Below, piece after piece: positions 51,948 to 63,192 of a stretch of DNA of 64,000 bases (positions are counted from its first letter, which is position 1; each line of letters begins with the position of its first letter). The notes under the pieces were generated by a model, which saw only the letters and a list, made by a program, of their open reading frames with translations, was not told the origin of the DNA and ran no database searches. The position numbers and the translations under genes were made by a program. The stretch is from Macrothele yani (taxonomy: Eukaryota; Arthropoda; Arachnida; Araneae; Macrothelidae), in the NCBI GenBank assembly GCA_039090855.1, contig CM077006.1, forward strand, positions 53,019,336 through 53,083,335. The letters are read 5' to 3'.

Positions 51948-54918
51948 TCATCATCATCATCACTGTCAACCATTATCAATCCACTGCTGGACGAAGGTCT
52001 CCCCAAGTTTCCTCCACAACGGTCTGTCTTGTGCCAGTCTCCTCCATGTCACTCCCGCATACTTTCGAATTTCATCCACCCATCTGCCATGTGGTCTTCT
52101 TCTGGGTCTTTTCCTGACCCTTGGAATCCAATCTAAAATTTCAGCTGTCCATCGATGGTCTGTTCTTCTGGCAGTATGTCCAGCCCATTGCCATTTCAGG
52201 GATTTAACTCTGATCATGATGTCTTCCACTCTTGTCATTTTTCGGATCCACGTGTTCCTCTTCTTATCTCTCCTGGTTACACCAAGCATGCACCTCTCCA
52301 TGTTTTTCTCTGAGTTGTCTGCAGCCTTTGTATGTCTCTTTTAGCTAAGGTCCACGTCTCTGCACCATACGTAAGCACTGGAAGGATGCATTGATCAAAC
52401 ACTTTTCTTTTAAGACATAATGGCATATTGCTCTTGAAAATTATACTGTTTCTTCCAAAAGCTCTCCAGGCAAGTTTTGTACGCCGATTAATTTCTTCAC
52501 CAATGTGACCCTCACTTGATATCTGCTGTCCAAGATAAACGTACGTGTCTGTTATCTCCAGCTTTTCTCCATCAATCGATAAATCTTAATTCCTTGTAAA
52601 AGCATTGTACATCACTTTTGTCTTCTGAAAGTTCATTTTTAATCATACTTCTTTACTCTTGTCAGCAAGTTCCTGGATCATACTCTGTAGCCCTGATGGG
52701 GTAGTTGCAAAAATGACTATGTCATCAGCAAAACGAAGGTGGGTTAGATAATCTCCATTAATCTTTATCCCTTTGTTTTCCCAGTTCAGTGATTGAAAGA
52801 CATTTTCCAATGTGGCATTAAAGAGCTTCGGAGATATAATGTCACCTTGTCTCACTCCTTTTCCAATTTTTATGTGTGTTGTATTTTCAAACAGCCAAAT
52901 CTTTGCACTTGCATTTTCATAGATGTTATTAATAATATTAATGTATGCATCTTCAATACCGCAGGATTTCAGAGCCATTGCAACTGCTGATGGTTTCACC
53001 GAATCAAAGGCTTTTTCATAATCGATAAAAGCCATGCACAATGGAAAATCATATTCCCTCGCTCTTTCAATTAGTTCTCTCAGTACGTGGATATGATCTA
53101 TTGTGCTGTAGCCACTCCTGAATCCAGCTTGTTCTCTTGGCTGAGCCGTATCCAGTGTCGCCTTCAAGCGGTGTGAAAGAACTTTAGTGAAGATTTTATA
53201 AACCACTGATAGGAGGCTGATAGGTCTGTAGTTCCTGAGATCCTCAATGTCACCTTTTTTATGTAGCAAGATCATTGTAGCGTTGTTCCAATCCTCAGGA
53301 ATTTTCCCTTCGTTAAGGCATCGAGTGAAAATTTGGGCGAGTACTGTTTCGATTTCTCCACTTGCTTCTTGTATGATGTCTACAGTAATTCCATCTTCTC
53401 CTGGAGCTTTTCCCCGCTTCATGTTCTTGATTGCATGTGCAACTTCTGCTGGAAGGACTGGAAGAACTCTGGTACTGGTACCTTTCATGATGTCTGGAGT
53501 ACATGTATCATTCCTTTCATATAATTTGGAGTAGAAATCTTTCACTCTTGTCAAAATTTCGCCTCTATTTCTTGTTACAGAACCATCTTCTTTTCTCAGT
53601 GCCATAATCTGTTTTTTCCCCTTACTGAGATGTCCCTTTGCTATCTTTAGGCTTTGGTTGTTTTCAATTGCTTTCCTTACTAGTTCACAGTTGAATTTCC
53701 TTACGTCTTCAGTGATACTTTTTCGTACTGTCTTGCATAGCTCTATATATTCCACTTTGGAAGTCACATCTTCTTTAATTGTCCTCATCACTCTTCTTTT
53801 TTGCATCAACATTTTGGTTTTTCCTGATAATTTGTTCACATGCAATTTGTTCTTAGACCCAGCTAATTTTGTTGCTGTTTCCATAAGAGCTTTGGTTACT
53901 TTTCTGTTAACTTCAGAAATATCCACTTCTTCCGATGTTAGGCCTTCTAAAGCAGAGAATCTGTTCTTCAGTTCCAATTTGAAGGTATTATGGTGTTTTT
54001 TAAGGTTGGTTATGTCAATACATTTTGTTTGTCTTATGAGCTTGCTACGTTCGAGTTTAGTGTTGAGGTGCATCTTACATCTCACCAATCTATGGTCACT
54101 GCCTGTGTTGAACTTGTTTAGCACACTGCAGTCTTCTATGACAAATTTTTTGTTACACATAATAAAATCAATTTCACTTGTCGTCCCATTTGGATGTCTC
54201 CATGTCCATTTCCTGTGTGGCTTTTTCTTGAAAAAGGAGTTCAAGATGAAAAACCCTTCTGCCTCTGCAAACTCTATGAGAGTATTTCCACGCTGGTTTC
54301 TGTTGCCGTGACCGAATTTACCTACTGAAGTTTCATTCTGTTGCCGTTGCCCTATTTTTGCATTGAAATCTCCCATAATTATCTTCAAGTGCTGCTTACC
54401 TTTATTATTTAGATCACGAATTTCCTCATAAAATTCTTCAATTTCTTCTTCAGCATGACTTGTGGTGGGTGCATAAGTTTGAATAATCTGAGCCTGGTAT
54501 CTTCTCGAGAGTTGGATAACGAGTCGTGCAGCTCTGTCAGAGGAACTTTCAACTTCTACAACTTTATCCTTCAGTTTCTTGTTTATTATAAATCCAACAC
54601 CACTAGTTCTGCCAGTATCTGTCCCACGATAGTATAAGAGATGTCCACTTTTCAGTTCAATGAGATCTTCTCCTTTTCTCCTTACCTCACTTAGCCCGAT
54701 GATGTCCCACTTGATCCTTTGTAGTTCCTCTTCCAATTCAAGAAGCCTTGAATCAGAAGATAGGGAGCGTCCGTTGTACGTAGCCAAGGTCAGCATCAGA
54801 TGGCAGCCTAGTCCGGTCCTCCGGGGATTCTTAGCACCCTCTGCCTTCATGTCGCACTGGCCGCTGCCTTGGCCAGGTACATTCCAGCTGCCGGAGACTG
54901 AGGGCCAAGATTTAAGTT
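51948..54918 (-). mobile_element. RTE-type LINE, copy B (5'-truncated)
   Basis: The 3' end has the ATC/ATG trinucleotide tail at 51948-51962. The copy lacks about 225 bp of 5' leader compared with copies A and C, ending at 'cttaaatcttggccctc' in element orientation. It is joined by a TA run to copy C in head-to-head orientation. Confidence 0.87.
51966..54850 (-). pseudogene. RTE endonuclease-reverse transcriptase, copy B
   Basis: A 735-codon minus-strand frame (54850-52643) includes an intact endonuclease (IIMGDFNAKIG, SDHRLV) and RT through GKGVRQGDIISPKLF and LRFADDIVIF. It stops at TGA just after the KSKEV motif (about 52645). The thumb and C-terminal tail continue beyond the stop (52640-51966), ending in the ARRTDHRW...RPLWRKLGETFVQQW tail, with a shift near 52300. 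Copy C has TGA at the identical codon and copy A does not. Confidence 0.85.
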
Positions 54919-54940
54919 ATATATATATATATATATATAT
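54919..54940. repeat. (TA)n joining the two inverted RTE copies
   Basis: About eleven TA units. Similar TA runs lie at the two outer junctions (51938-51948 and 58081-58095). Confidence 0.9.
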
Positions 54941-57900
54941 GGGATGTAAGGTCAGGTGATGCGTAACATCACAGCCTCTCCTTGACAAATGTCAACCCCG
55001 CCTTCTCGTGGTACATCCTGTTCCCACTAAAGGAGCTCTGACGACCGCCAATAGCAGTATAACTATACCATCGGGATTAGAGGAAATGCTATCCCACACT
55101 CACCAACCCGCTTGGCCAGCGTGGTGAGTTATGGCCAAACCCCTCCAAAATGACTCCACAACTTAAATCTTGGCCCTCGGTCTCCGGCAGCTGGAATGTA
55201 CCTGGCCAAGGCAGCGGCCAGTGCGACATGAAGGCAGAGGGTGCTAAGATTCCCCGGAGGACCGGACTAGGCTGCCATCTGATGCTGACCTCGGCAACGT
55301 ATAACGGACGCTCCCTATCTTCTGATTCAAGGCTTCTTGAATTGGAAGAGGAACTACAAAGGATCAAGTGGGACATCGTCGGGCTAAGTGAGGTAAGGAG
55401 AAAAGAAGAAGATCTCATTGAACTGAAAAGTGGACATCTCTTCTACTATCGTGGGACAGATACTGGAAGAACTAGTGGTGTTGGATTTATAATAAACAAG
55501 AAACTGAAGGATAAAGTTGTAGAAGTTGAAAGTTCCTGTCACAGAGCTGCACGACTCGTTATATAACTCTCGAGAAGATACTAGGCTCAGATTACTCAAA
55601 CTTATGCACCCACCACAAGTCATGCTGAAGAAGAAATTGAAGAATTTTATGAGGAAATTCGTGATCTAAATAATAAAGGTAAGCAGCACTTGAAGATAAT
55701 TATGGGAGATTTCAATGCAAAAATAGGGCAACGGCAACAGAATGAAACTTCAGTAGGTAAATTCGGTCACGGCAACAGAAACCAGCGTGGAAATACTCTC
55801 GTAGAGTTTGCAGAGGCAGAAGGGTTTTTCTTCTTGAACTCCTTTTTCAAGAAAAGGCCACACAGGAAATTTACATGGAGACATCCAAATGGGACGACAA
55901 GTGAAAATTGATTTTATTATGTGTAACAAAAATTGTCATAGAAGACTGCAGTGTGCTAAACAAGTTCAACACAGGCAGTGACCATAGATTGGTGAGATGT
56001 AAGATGCACCTCAACACTAAACTCGAACGTAGCAAGCTCATAAGACAAACAAAATGTATTGACATAACCAACCTTAAAAAACACCATAATACCTTCAAAT
56101 TGGAACTGAAGAACAGATTCTCTGCTTTAGAAGGCCTAACATCGGAAGAAGTGGATATTTCTGAAGTTAACAGAGAAGTAACCAAAGCCTTTATGGAAAC
56201 AGCAACAAAATTAGCTGGCTCAAGAACAAATTGCATGTGAACAAATTATCAGGAAAAACCAAAATTTTGATGCAAAAAGAAGAGTGATGAGGACAACTAA
56301 AGAAGATGTGACTTCCAAAGTGGAATATATAGAGCTATGCAAGACAGTACGAAAAAGTATCACTGAAGACGTAAGGAAATTCAACTGTGAACTAGTAATT
56401 AAAGCAATTGAAAACAACCAAAGCCTAAAGATAGCAAAGGGACATCTCAGTAAGGGGAAAAAACAGATTATGGCACTGAGAAAAGAAGATGGTTCTGTAA
56501 CAAGAAATAGAGGCGAAATTTTGGCAAGAGTGAAAGATTTCTACTCCAAATTATGTGAAAGGGTTGATACATGTACTCCAGACATCATGAAAGGTACCAG
56601 TACCAGAGTTCTTCCAGTCCTTCCAACAGAAGTTGCACATGCAATCAAGAACATGAAACGGGGAAAAGCTCCAGGAGAAGATGGAATTACTGTAGACATC
56701 ATACAAGAAGCAAGTGGAGAAATCGAAACAGTACTCGCCCAAATTTTCACCCGATGCCTTAATGAAGGGAAAATTCCTGAGGATTGGAACAACGCTACAA
56801 TGATCTTACTACATAAAAAAGGTGACATTGAGGATCTCAGGAACTACAGACCTATCAGCCTCCTATCAGTGGTCTATAAAATCTTCACTAAAGTTCTTTC
56901 ACACCGCTTGAAGGTGACACTGGACATAGCTCAACCGAGAGAACAAGCTGGATTCGGGAGTGGCTACAGCACAATAGATCCTATCCACGTACTGAGAGAA
57001 CTAATTGAAAGAGCGAGGGAATATGAACTTCCATTGTGCATGGCTTTTATCGATTATGAAAAAGCCTTTGATTCGGTGAAACCATCAGCAGTTCCAATGG
57101 CTCTGAAATCCTGCGGTATTGAAGATGCATACATTAATATTATTAATAACATCAATGAAAATGCAAGTGCAAAGATTCGGCTGTTTGAAAATACAACACA
57201 CATAAAAATTGGAAAAGGAGTGAGACAAGGTGACACCATATCTCCGAAGCTCTTTAATGCCACATTGGAAAATGTCTTTCAATCACTGAACTGGGAAAAC
57301 AAAGGGATAAAGATTAATGGAGATTATCTAACCCACCTTCGTTTTGCTGATGACATAGTCATTTTTGCAACTACCCCATCAGAGCTACAGAGTATGATCC
57401 AGGAACTTGCTGACAAGAGTAAAGAAGTATGATTAAAAATGAACTTTCAGAAGACAAAAGTGATGTACAATGCTTTTACAAGAAACGAGGATTTATCGAT
57501 TGATGGAGAAAAGCTGGAGATAACAGACACGTACCTTTATCTTGGACAGCAGATATCAAGTGAGGGTCACATTGGTGAAGAAATTAATCGGCGTACAAAA
57601 CTTGCCTGGAGAGCTTTTGGAAGAAACAGCATAATTTGCAAGAGCAATATGCCATTATGTCTTAAAAGAAAAGTGTTTGATCAATGCATCCTTCCAGTGC
57701 TTACGTATGGTGCAGAGACGTGGACCTTAACTAAAAGAGACATACAAAGGCTGCAGACAACTCAAAGAAAAACATGGAGAGGTGCATGCTTGGTGTAACC
57801 AGGAGAGATAAGAAGAGGAACACGTGGATCCGAAATATGACAAGAGTGGAAGACATCATGATCAGAGTTAAATCCCTGAAATGGCAATCGGCTGGACATG

Positions 57901-58081
57901 TTGCCAGAAGAACAGACCATCGATGGACAGCCGAAATTTCAGATTGGATTCCAATTAACAGGAAAAGACCCAGAAGAAGACCACATGGAAGATGGGTGGA
58001 TGAAATTCGAAAGTATGCGGGAGTGACATGGAGGAGACTGGCACAAGACAGACCGTTGTGGAGGAAACTTGGGGAGACCTT
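54941..58081 (+). mobile_element. RTE-type LINE, copy C (lacks the last ~45 bp)
   Basis: The 5' terminus 'gggatgtaaggtcaggtgat' equals that of copy A. The 3' end is cut at 'cttggggagacct' and replaced by TA repeats. With copy B it forms an inverted repeat with arms of about 3 kb. Confidence 0.87.
55150..58081 (+). pseudogene. RTE endonuclease-reverse transcriptase, copy C
   Basis: Plus-strand coding pieces: 55150-55566 (leader and endonuclease start; TAA stop in VIQLS-type context), 55690-55911 (IIMGDFNAKIG), 55908-56240 (GSDHRLV, one-base shift), 56284-57432 (RT: GKAPGEDGITVDII, FIDYEKAFDSV, GKGVRQGDTISPKLF, LRFADDIVIF; TGA at 57430-57432), 57439-57798 and 57774-58081 (tail). It shares the TGA after KSKEV and several derived residues (KGTSTRVLP) with copy B. 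It has more frameshifts than B. Confidence 0.85.
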
Positions 58082-58543
58082 ATATATATATATACACTGA
58101 GTGGGCAGAAATCAGGAGGTACCTACCTAGTAAGATGTAGGCCCACTCTTTCTCCCGGATTAGGGCAGTCACACGGCGAGGCACTAAGTCCACTAGGTCA
58201 CAAATGCGTTCCACAAGTATCTTTACCCATGCTGCTACATCGCTGTCCGTAATTCCGGCACATTCCTGGGTGGAGGATCTAAAGCTCAAACGGACTTTTC
58301 CACAGCATCCGATCCACAGAGGCGTTGCTAAGAGGAAGCGAGGTTGGGCGGGAGCACACCTTGAAATTCTTCCTGCCCACCCACTCCAAGCTGTGCCATT
58401 TTGTATTGTATTTTATTTAACATTAAAAAATAATCTGGACTTTGCCAAGTAATATTGAGTCTCGTGTTTTTTGTCGGGGAGCCCTACTTATTTTCCCCTA
58501 GGAAGTGCGTTGTTTACTTCTTCCTACGAAAGTTGTCAAAATA
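58082..58543. other. Unassigned sequence between RTE copy C and a Tc1 element
   Basis: No gene recognised. 'cgtgttttttgtcggggagc' at about 58465 resembles 'cgtgttttttgtcggagccc' at 51918, so this may be the continuation of a repeat that hosted the RTE pair. Confidence 0.4.
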
Positions 58544-59975
58544 CACTGGCGGAAAGTGAAAAAAGAACACCAAGAAGGAATTGGCGGACGATCATGAAAT
58601 TTACATATGTTAATGGGGTCGAGTTTAGGTAGGTGTAATATTAATTTCGGGACCAACCAGTGAGCGCTTACGCCACAGCACAGCATACTATGCAAATAAT
58701 CGTTGGTGGTGTTTAAGGAGTACGGCGAAGTGAATGTAATCAGTCGTCGGCGTACGGACACGTGTGAAGACCCTGAAGAAACTGCAATGCCTGGACATGG
58801 AAGACGTGTACGATTTCAGCAGTTATCGGACTTTAAGCGAGGTCATCTAGTCGGACTCCGTGAGGCCTGGTGGTCGTATCGTCGCATTGCAGAGCGAATT
58901 GGACGGGAAGTATCGGTGGGGGTACCACGGTGGCGTAGATGGTCCGAGGAACATTCCCACACGGGAAGACGTAGAAACAGGAGCCACAGACGGACTGATG
59001 AGCGGACCGTTCGACGCATAAGAAGAGCGGCGTTGTCAAGCAGAACATCCAATGCGACGCAAATCCGAGCTGCCGTTCCAACTGAGGTGGCTGTGCGAAC
59101 AATCCGCAACCATCTACTGGATGCAGGACTACGCGCGCGTGTGCCTCTGGCATGTGTAACTCTGACTCCAGCCCACCATCAGGAACGGCTGCAGTGGTGT
59201 CGCCAACGTCTGCACTGGAGAACGCAATGACGATCTGTCGTGTTCAGCGATGAAAGCAGATTCTGCTTGGAAGCCTCCGATGGCCCTATGCGTGTTCTCA
59301 GACTCACAGGGGAGCGTCTCCACCCTTCTTGCATCCGACAGCGACACACAGGGCCTACACCTGGTCTCCTGGTGTGATGAGGGATCAGCTATCACTCTCG
59401 TACACAACTAGTGTTTGTACCGGGTACGTTAAACAGCACCTCCTACGTCAACAACATCATTCAGCCCGTTGTTGTGCCATTTGTAAGGTCGGTCCATCGT
59501 GGTGTTTTCCAGCAAGATAACGCACGCCCACACACGGCACGTGCAACGCAACAAGCACTTCAGGGTGTGAGACAACTTCCATGGCCTGCACGTTAAACCG
59601 GATTTGTCTCCCATTGAGCACGTGTGGGATTTTATGAGACAACGACTTATCCGGTCTCCACGGCCAGCCACGACCATCTTCGATTTACGCGTCCAGGTTT
59701 AGAATGCTTGGAACTCAATACCCCAAACTTACATCCAACACCTGTACGACAGAACCCATGCCAGAATTGCACAGTGTGACGCAGTTCATGGCGGTTCAAC
59801 CTCGTACTAACCATGTTAGATGGAAATGTTATTTTTCACTTTATCAGCAAATACAGTTGTATTTTGCCAAAATGTTTTGATCACGTTATCCTCTGTATTC
59901 CGTTATTATGCTGTATAAATTTCGTTGATATCAGACGTCTCCTTCTTGGTGTTCTTTTTTCACTTTCCGCCAGTG
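58544..59975 (+). mobile_element. Tc1-type transposon with perfect terminal inverted repeats
   Basis: Both ends read 'cactggcggaaagtgaaaaa', then 'agaacaccaagaagga', without mismatch over about 36 bp. TA is duplicated at 58542-58543 and 59976-59977. The length of 1432 bp is typical. The termini look mobilisable in trans although the transposase is broken. Confidence 0.92.
58787..59810 (+). pseudogene. Tc1-type transposase with stops and one frameshift
   Basis: From ATG 58787: MPGHGRRVRFQQLSDFKRG, an HTH pair, AVRTIRNHLLDAGLRARVPL and LQWCRQRLHWRTQ, then a TGA at 59228-59230. The frame continues with VVFSDESRFCLEASDGP (first D). Two adjacent TGA codons sit near 59374, then LVFVPGTLNSTSYVNNIIQPVV and FQQDNARPHTARATQQAL (second D). 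A one-base shift near 59594 leads to PDLSPIEHVWDFMRQRL (E) and the C-terminus ending at 59810. All DDE residues are present across frames. Confidence 0.87.
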
Positions 59976-61218
59976 TAGTATCAGCAGGGCCAGGAAAATG
60001 TAATTCTTATCCACTCCGAAATCCTTAGTTTAAGCCGTTTTTAGCACGTCTTTTGTAAAAAAAGATCGTGCTTATGTTATCTGTTTGTCCCTCCGTCCGT
60101 CTGTACCCACGCAATCTCTGCAACTATTAGTCCTATTTGAAAAATTCTTTTTGCATTGGGAAGCTTGAAATATGCGAATGATGATTCTTCATTTCGTTTT
60201 TTTTACGAGGTGCAATTTTGCCGCTAGAGGGCGTAAATGCAGATGATGTCGAATTCAAAAATACGTTTTATTCCACATATTTGCTTCTAAACTTGAAATA
60301 ATGCTTTTATCTTTCGATTCCATTTACGTCGAAGAGTATTTAAGATATAGTTACATTTTGAAATTACGCACAGATTTTCCGCTAGCTGTCGAAAAAGTTA
60401 ATTACATTTTTCCCGGTAATTCTTCTTCTAAAACTCCGATTTGAAAAGTTTTTTTCTCAGCGGATACACCTCCTGATGGAAAATGTTTTGCATATAATTT
60501 CTAATTTTTGGTAAAGCATACTTTGCCCACCATCCAGTGTTGTAAGACAAACGCAATATCCGTGCCTCACCGGGATTCGAACCCGGACCCTTCTCGGAAG
60601 AATGGTCATAAGCCAACGCTCAGGCTACTGCGCCACTGGAGCTGCATCCGATTTGCCTTTTCTGTTATTTAATCTTCTTTCTCTCATCTTTGTGCATATT
60701 GTGTTTGATCAGTAGGTAATTGTTGAGTCTCCTGAAATTTAATTTCTTCCGTTCGAGTAATAGGGTTACCTAGGGCCACCATTTTGGAGGAGGCTCGTAA
60801 GGAGGACTTTCACAAAACGGAAATCAACAACATAACGGAAAGTCCACTTCGTAAACCGTGAGCACAGAATTTTGACACTAAGTATTAATTGTTCTCTTTT
60901 TACTTGGTTTCTCCTGACATTTTCGTGACGTCAGAAATGTGTTCTGTGACATGGCCACGGTAACAAAACCACGTATCCTAGCTGAAACGAAAATGCGTTC
61001 CACACTGCGCTCGACGCGTATTTGAACCACAGATAAAAAGAACTGCAATGTCATATCCCATGGCATCTACGCAGAAAAGCTGTTGGCATTTACACATCTG
61101 AGAGGAATTACCTGAGCTGGAATGAAAGTCCGATTTCAAGAGTGTTTAAGAATAAGCGATGCCCACATTGAAAATAAAGTGCTTACTGAAGGTGTGAGGA
61201 AAGCGGACCGTGGTAATA
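59976..61218. other. Unassigned, one tRNA-like sequence
   Basis: No protein gene recognised. The stretch 60060-60250 has 'gtttgtccctccgtccgtct' and 'gccgctagagggcg' motifs typical of dispersed repeats, and 60562-60644 is tRNA-like. Confidence 0.4.
60562..60644 (-). pseudogene. tRNA-like sequence, probably SINE head
   Basis: On the minus strand, 'ccagtggcgcagtagcctga' resembles an A box and 'gggttcgaatcccggtgagg' a strong B box with a paired T arm. The expected acceptor strand complementary to GAGGCAC is absent (GCTCCAG instead), so this is a tRNA-derived pseudogene rather than a working tRNA. Confidence 0.65.
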
Positions 61219-62470
61219 TTAGGTGTACAAATCAGTTTTAAAGCGTTTTAAGACAACGCAGCATGCAATTTGAGAGAAAACAACAATACCCTGACGAATC
61301 AAAATATCCGCCGTCATTATTTATCAACTTCCGCCATCGGTCGTGCAGCTGACGGATTCCAGCCATGAAGAATATTTCGTCGTGTGATGCGATGAAGTCG
61401 TCACCCCATTTTTGCACTTCCTCACATGTCCGGCCCCGTACAGCAGACAAACCAAGTTACATCGATCGGAACAAATGAAAGTCTGAAGCGGCTATGTCGG
61501 GACTATACGCCGGGTGCTCCAAAACGTCCCAGCCAAGCGCAATAACGTTTCCTTGACCGATTTCGCGACATGCGGCCCAGCGTTGGAATGCAGTAATTTC
61601 ACGGGACGCAATTCTTTGCCTGTGAATGGACGTTTTCCGACAGATTTCCTGGTTCATTCGCAGCAATTGTTGCTTGTAGCGATCAGCAGCAACAGTTTGA
61701 CCCTGTTCCAATAGTTCATAATAGAACACACCCTTCGTATCCCACCTGATGCACAGCAGAACTTTCTTTGAGTGAATATTGCGTTTCAGTGTCGATCGAA
61801 GTCGGTGCTTCACCGGGGTATAGAAAGTGTGTTTTACGTTTGGGATTGTCGTACCGTATCCACTTTTTATAATCCGTAAAGATTTCCTCCTGGAAAGACT
61901 CTGTGTGGTTTATTCAACAGATTCAAACACTTCATGACACGCTCATCCTCGTTCCTCTGACTCCGGTCATGTGCCACCCATTTTCATTCCTTTCGAATCT
62001 TTCCCATTACGCGTAAACGATTGAAAATAATTTGTTGAGTTATTCCCAGTTGTTCAACTAGTTATTTTTGCGTTTGAGGTGAATCTTCAACCAGCAATGC
62101 TTTAAGTTCCTCATGTGCAATTTTCTGCGGGGCGTCGAAGATTGCACACGAAGAACTGTAAACCAAAACTAACGCGTGCTTTTCGATACAATATTCTCCC
62201 CAGAACAGAACAGATCGGTGCACATGCTTTTGTAGCACTTTTTCCTTGATAAAATTCGTAACGAATGCAGTGTCGAATGAATGCAGTATCGCTTACCATC
62301 TTTCACCTACCGATGTGCAAGTGCATTTGACTGTTGGACAAACTTCTGTGTCACATTTTATACTCTGGACCAGTTACAGTCACATGACAACAACGCGGGG
62401 GATGTCGGATATGTAAATTAGCGGTATACGTCACATAAAAAATGCTTTCGCACTTACTTGTACACTTTGT
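61219..62470 (-). mobile_element. Mariner-type transposon (degenerate)
   Basis: The left end 'aggtgtacaaatcagtttta' and the complement of the right end 'aagtgtacaagtaagtgcga' match at roughly 70% of positions over 27 bp. The 1.25-kb size fits mariner. It encloses a minus-strand transposase relic. Confidence 0.72.
61238..62300 (-). pseudogene. Mariner transposase relic
   Basis: On the minus strand, the N-terminal HTH remnant (IRHCIRYEFYQGKSATKA, about 62275) is followed by a scrambled middle. Then come LLCIRWDTKGVFYYELLEQGQTV (first D, about 61770), YKQQLLRMN, a degraded second-D region and WDVLEHPAYSPDIAASDFHLFRSM (third D of the DD34D type, about 61480). The tail has FDSSGY and LHDRWRKLI. 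A TGA/TAA break follows RSM at 61457. The order and the HPAYSPD box are diagnostic of mariner. Inactive. Confidence 0.87.
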
Positions 62471-63102
62471 GTATTTAATGAGCCGGATGAAACACTTGAC
62501 ATCAGGTAGCCACTAGGTGCAAGTGCGATATTATACTGAGAAGCTGTTTGCGCTTAAGCCTTAAAGAAGTGTTTTGATTAATTAAGGTACTATGCTGAAT
62601 TTCTAAGCACCAAAGAAATTAGTTGTTAAGCCCTTTGATCATTAGCCGTCGTAGTGGCCTTTTTTCATTCAGTGAAATACTCATTTTTGCAAAATTACAT
62701 AAATGATTGAAGAAATTTTAAAAAAAATATCAAGGCCACATAATTTGGTTAATCCACGTTTTGCCGAAATGAATGCTAGCTGTCATTCCATAACTCATTA
62801 CTGTTCAAAAAGCAGAAGTGGATTTGTTTTGATATTTGGCAATTATTGGATGCTGCATGAATTTCAATAATGGTCGCACTAATGGCAATACTATCAGAAA
62901 TAATTATAAAAACCAAATAAATAAAAAGAATTGCAAAATCTGGATAGTGCTAAATTATCCACTTCTTTAAACTGTTGCTATTACAATAATACGAAGACGA
63001 CTTACAATACGGATCAAGAATGATGTTCGGAAGGGCTAATAAACAATGTTGGAAATAATTACGCAACTAAAATACTTTGTTTGTTTTGATTGTTTGAATT
63101 AG
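62471..63102. other. AT-rich upstream region of the kinase-like ORF
   Basis: No gene or repeat recognised. Composition is clearly more AT-rich than the ORF that follows. Confidence 0.4.
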
Positions 63103-63110
63103 TATAAAAG
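63103..63110 (+). promoter_or_regulatory. TATA box
   Basis: TATAAAAG lies 90 bases upstream of the first in-frame ATG of the kinase-like ORF. A near-initiator TCACTT at 63123-63128 is slightly closer than the ideal spacing. Plausible core promoter, not proof. Confidence 0.45.
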
Positions 63111-63192
63111 ATCAAACACATCTCACTTTACGGGTTTTTTTAACTATTTGATATCCATTTACTGAGAATTTCTCCTATTTCTAATCCTTAAC

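Noticed and set aside
53658..54311. 217-codon plus-strand ORF over RTE copy B (and equivalents at 35671-36342 and 56220-56417)
   Set aside because: Antisense shadow of the conserved RTE coding region; the same pattern occurs over all three copies.
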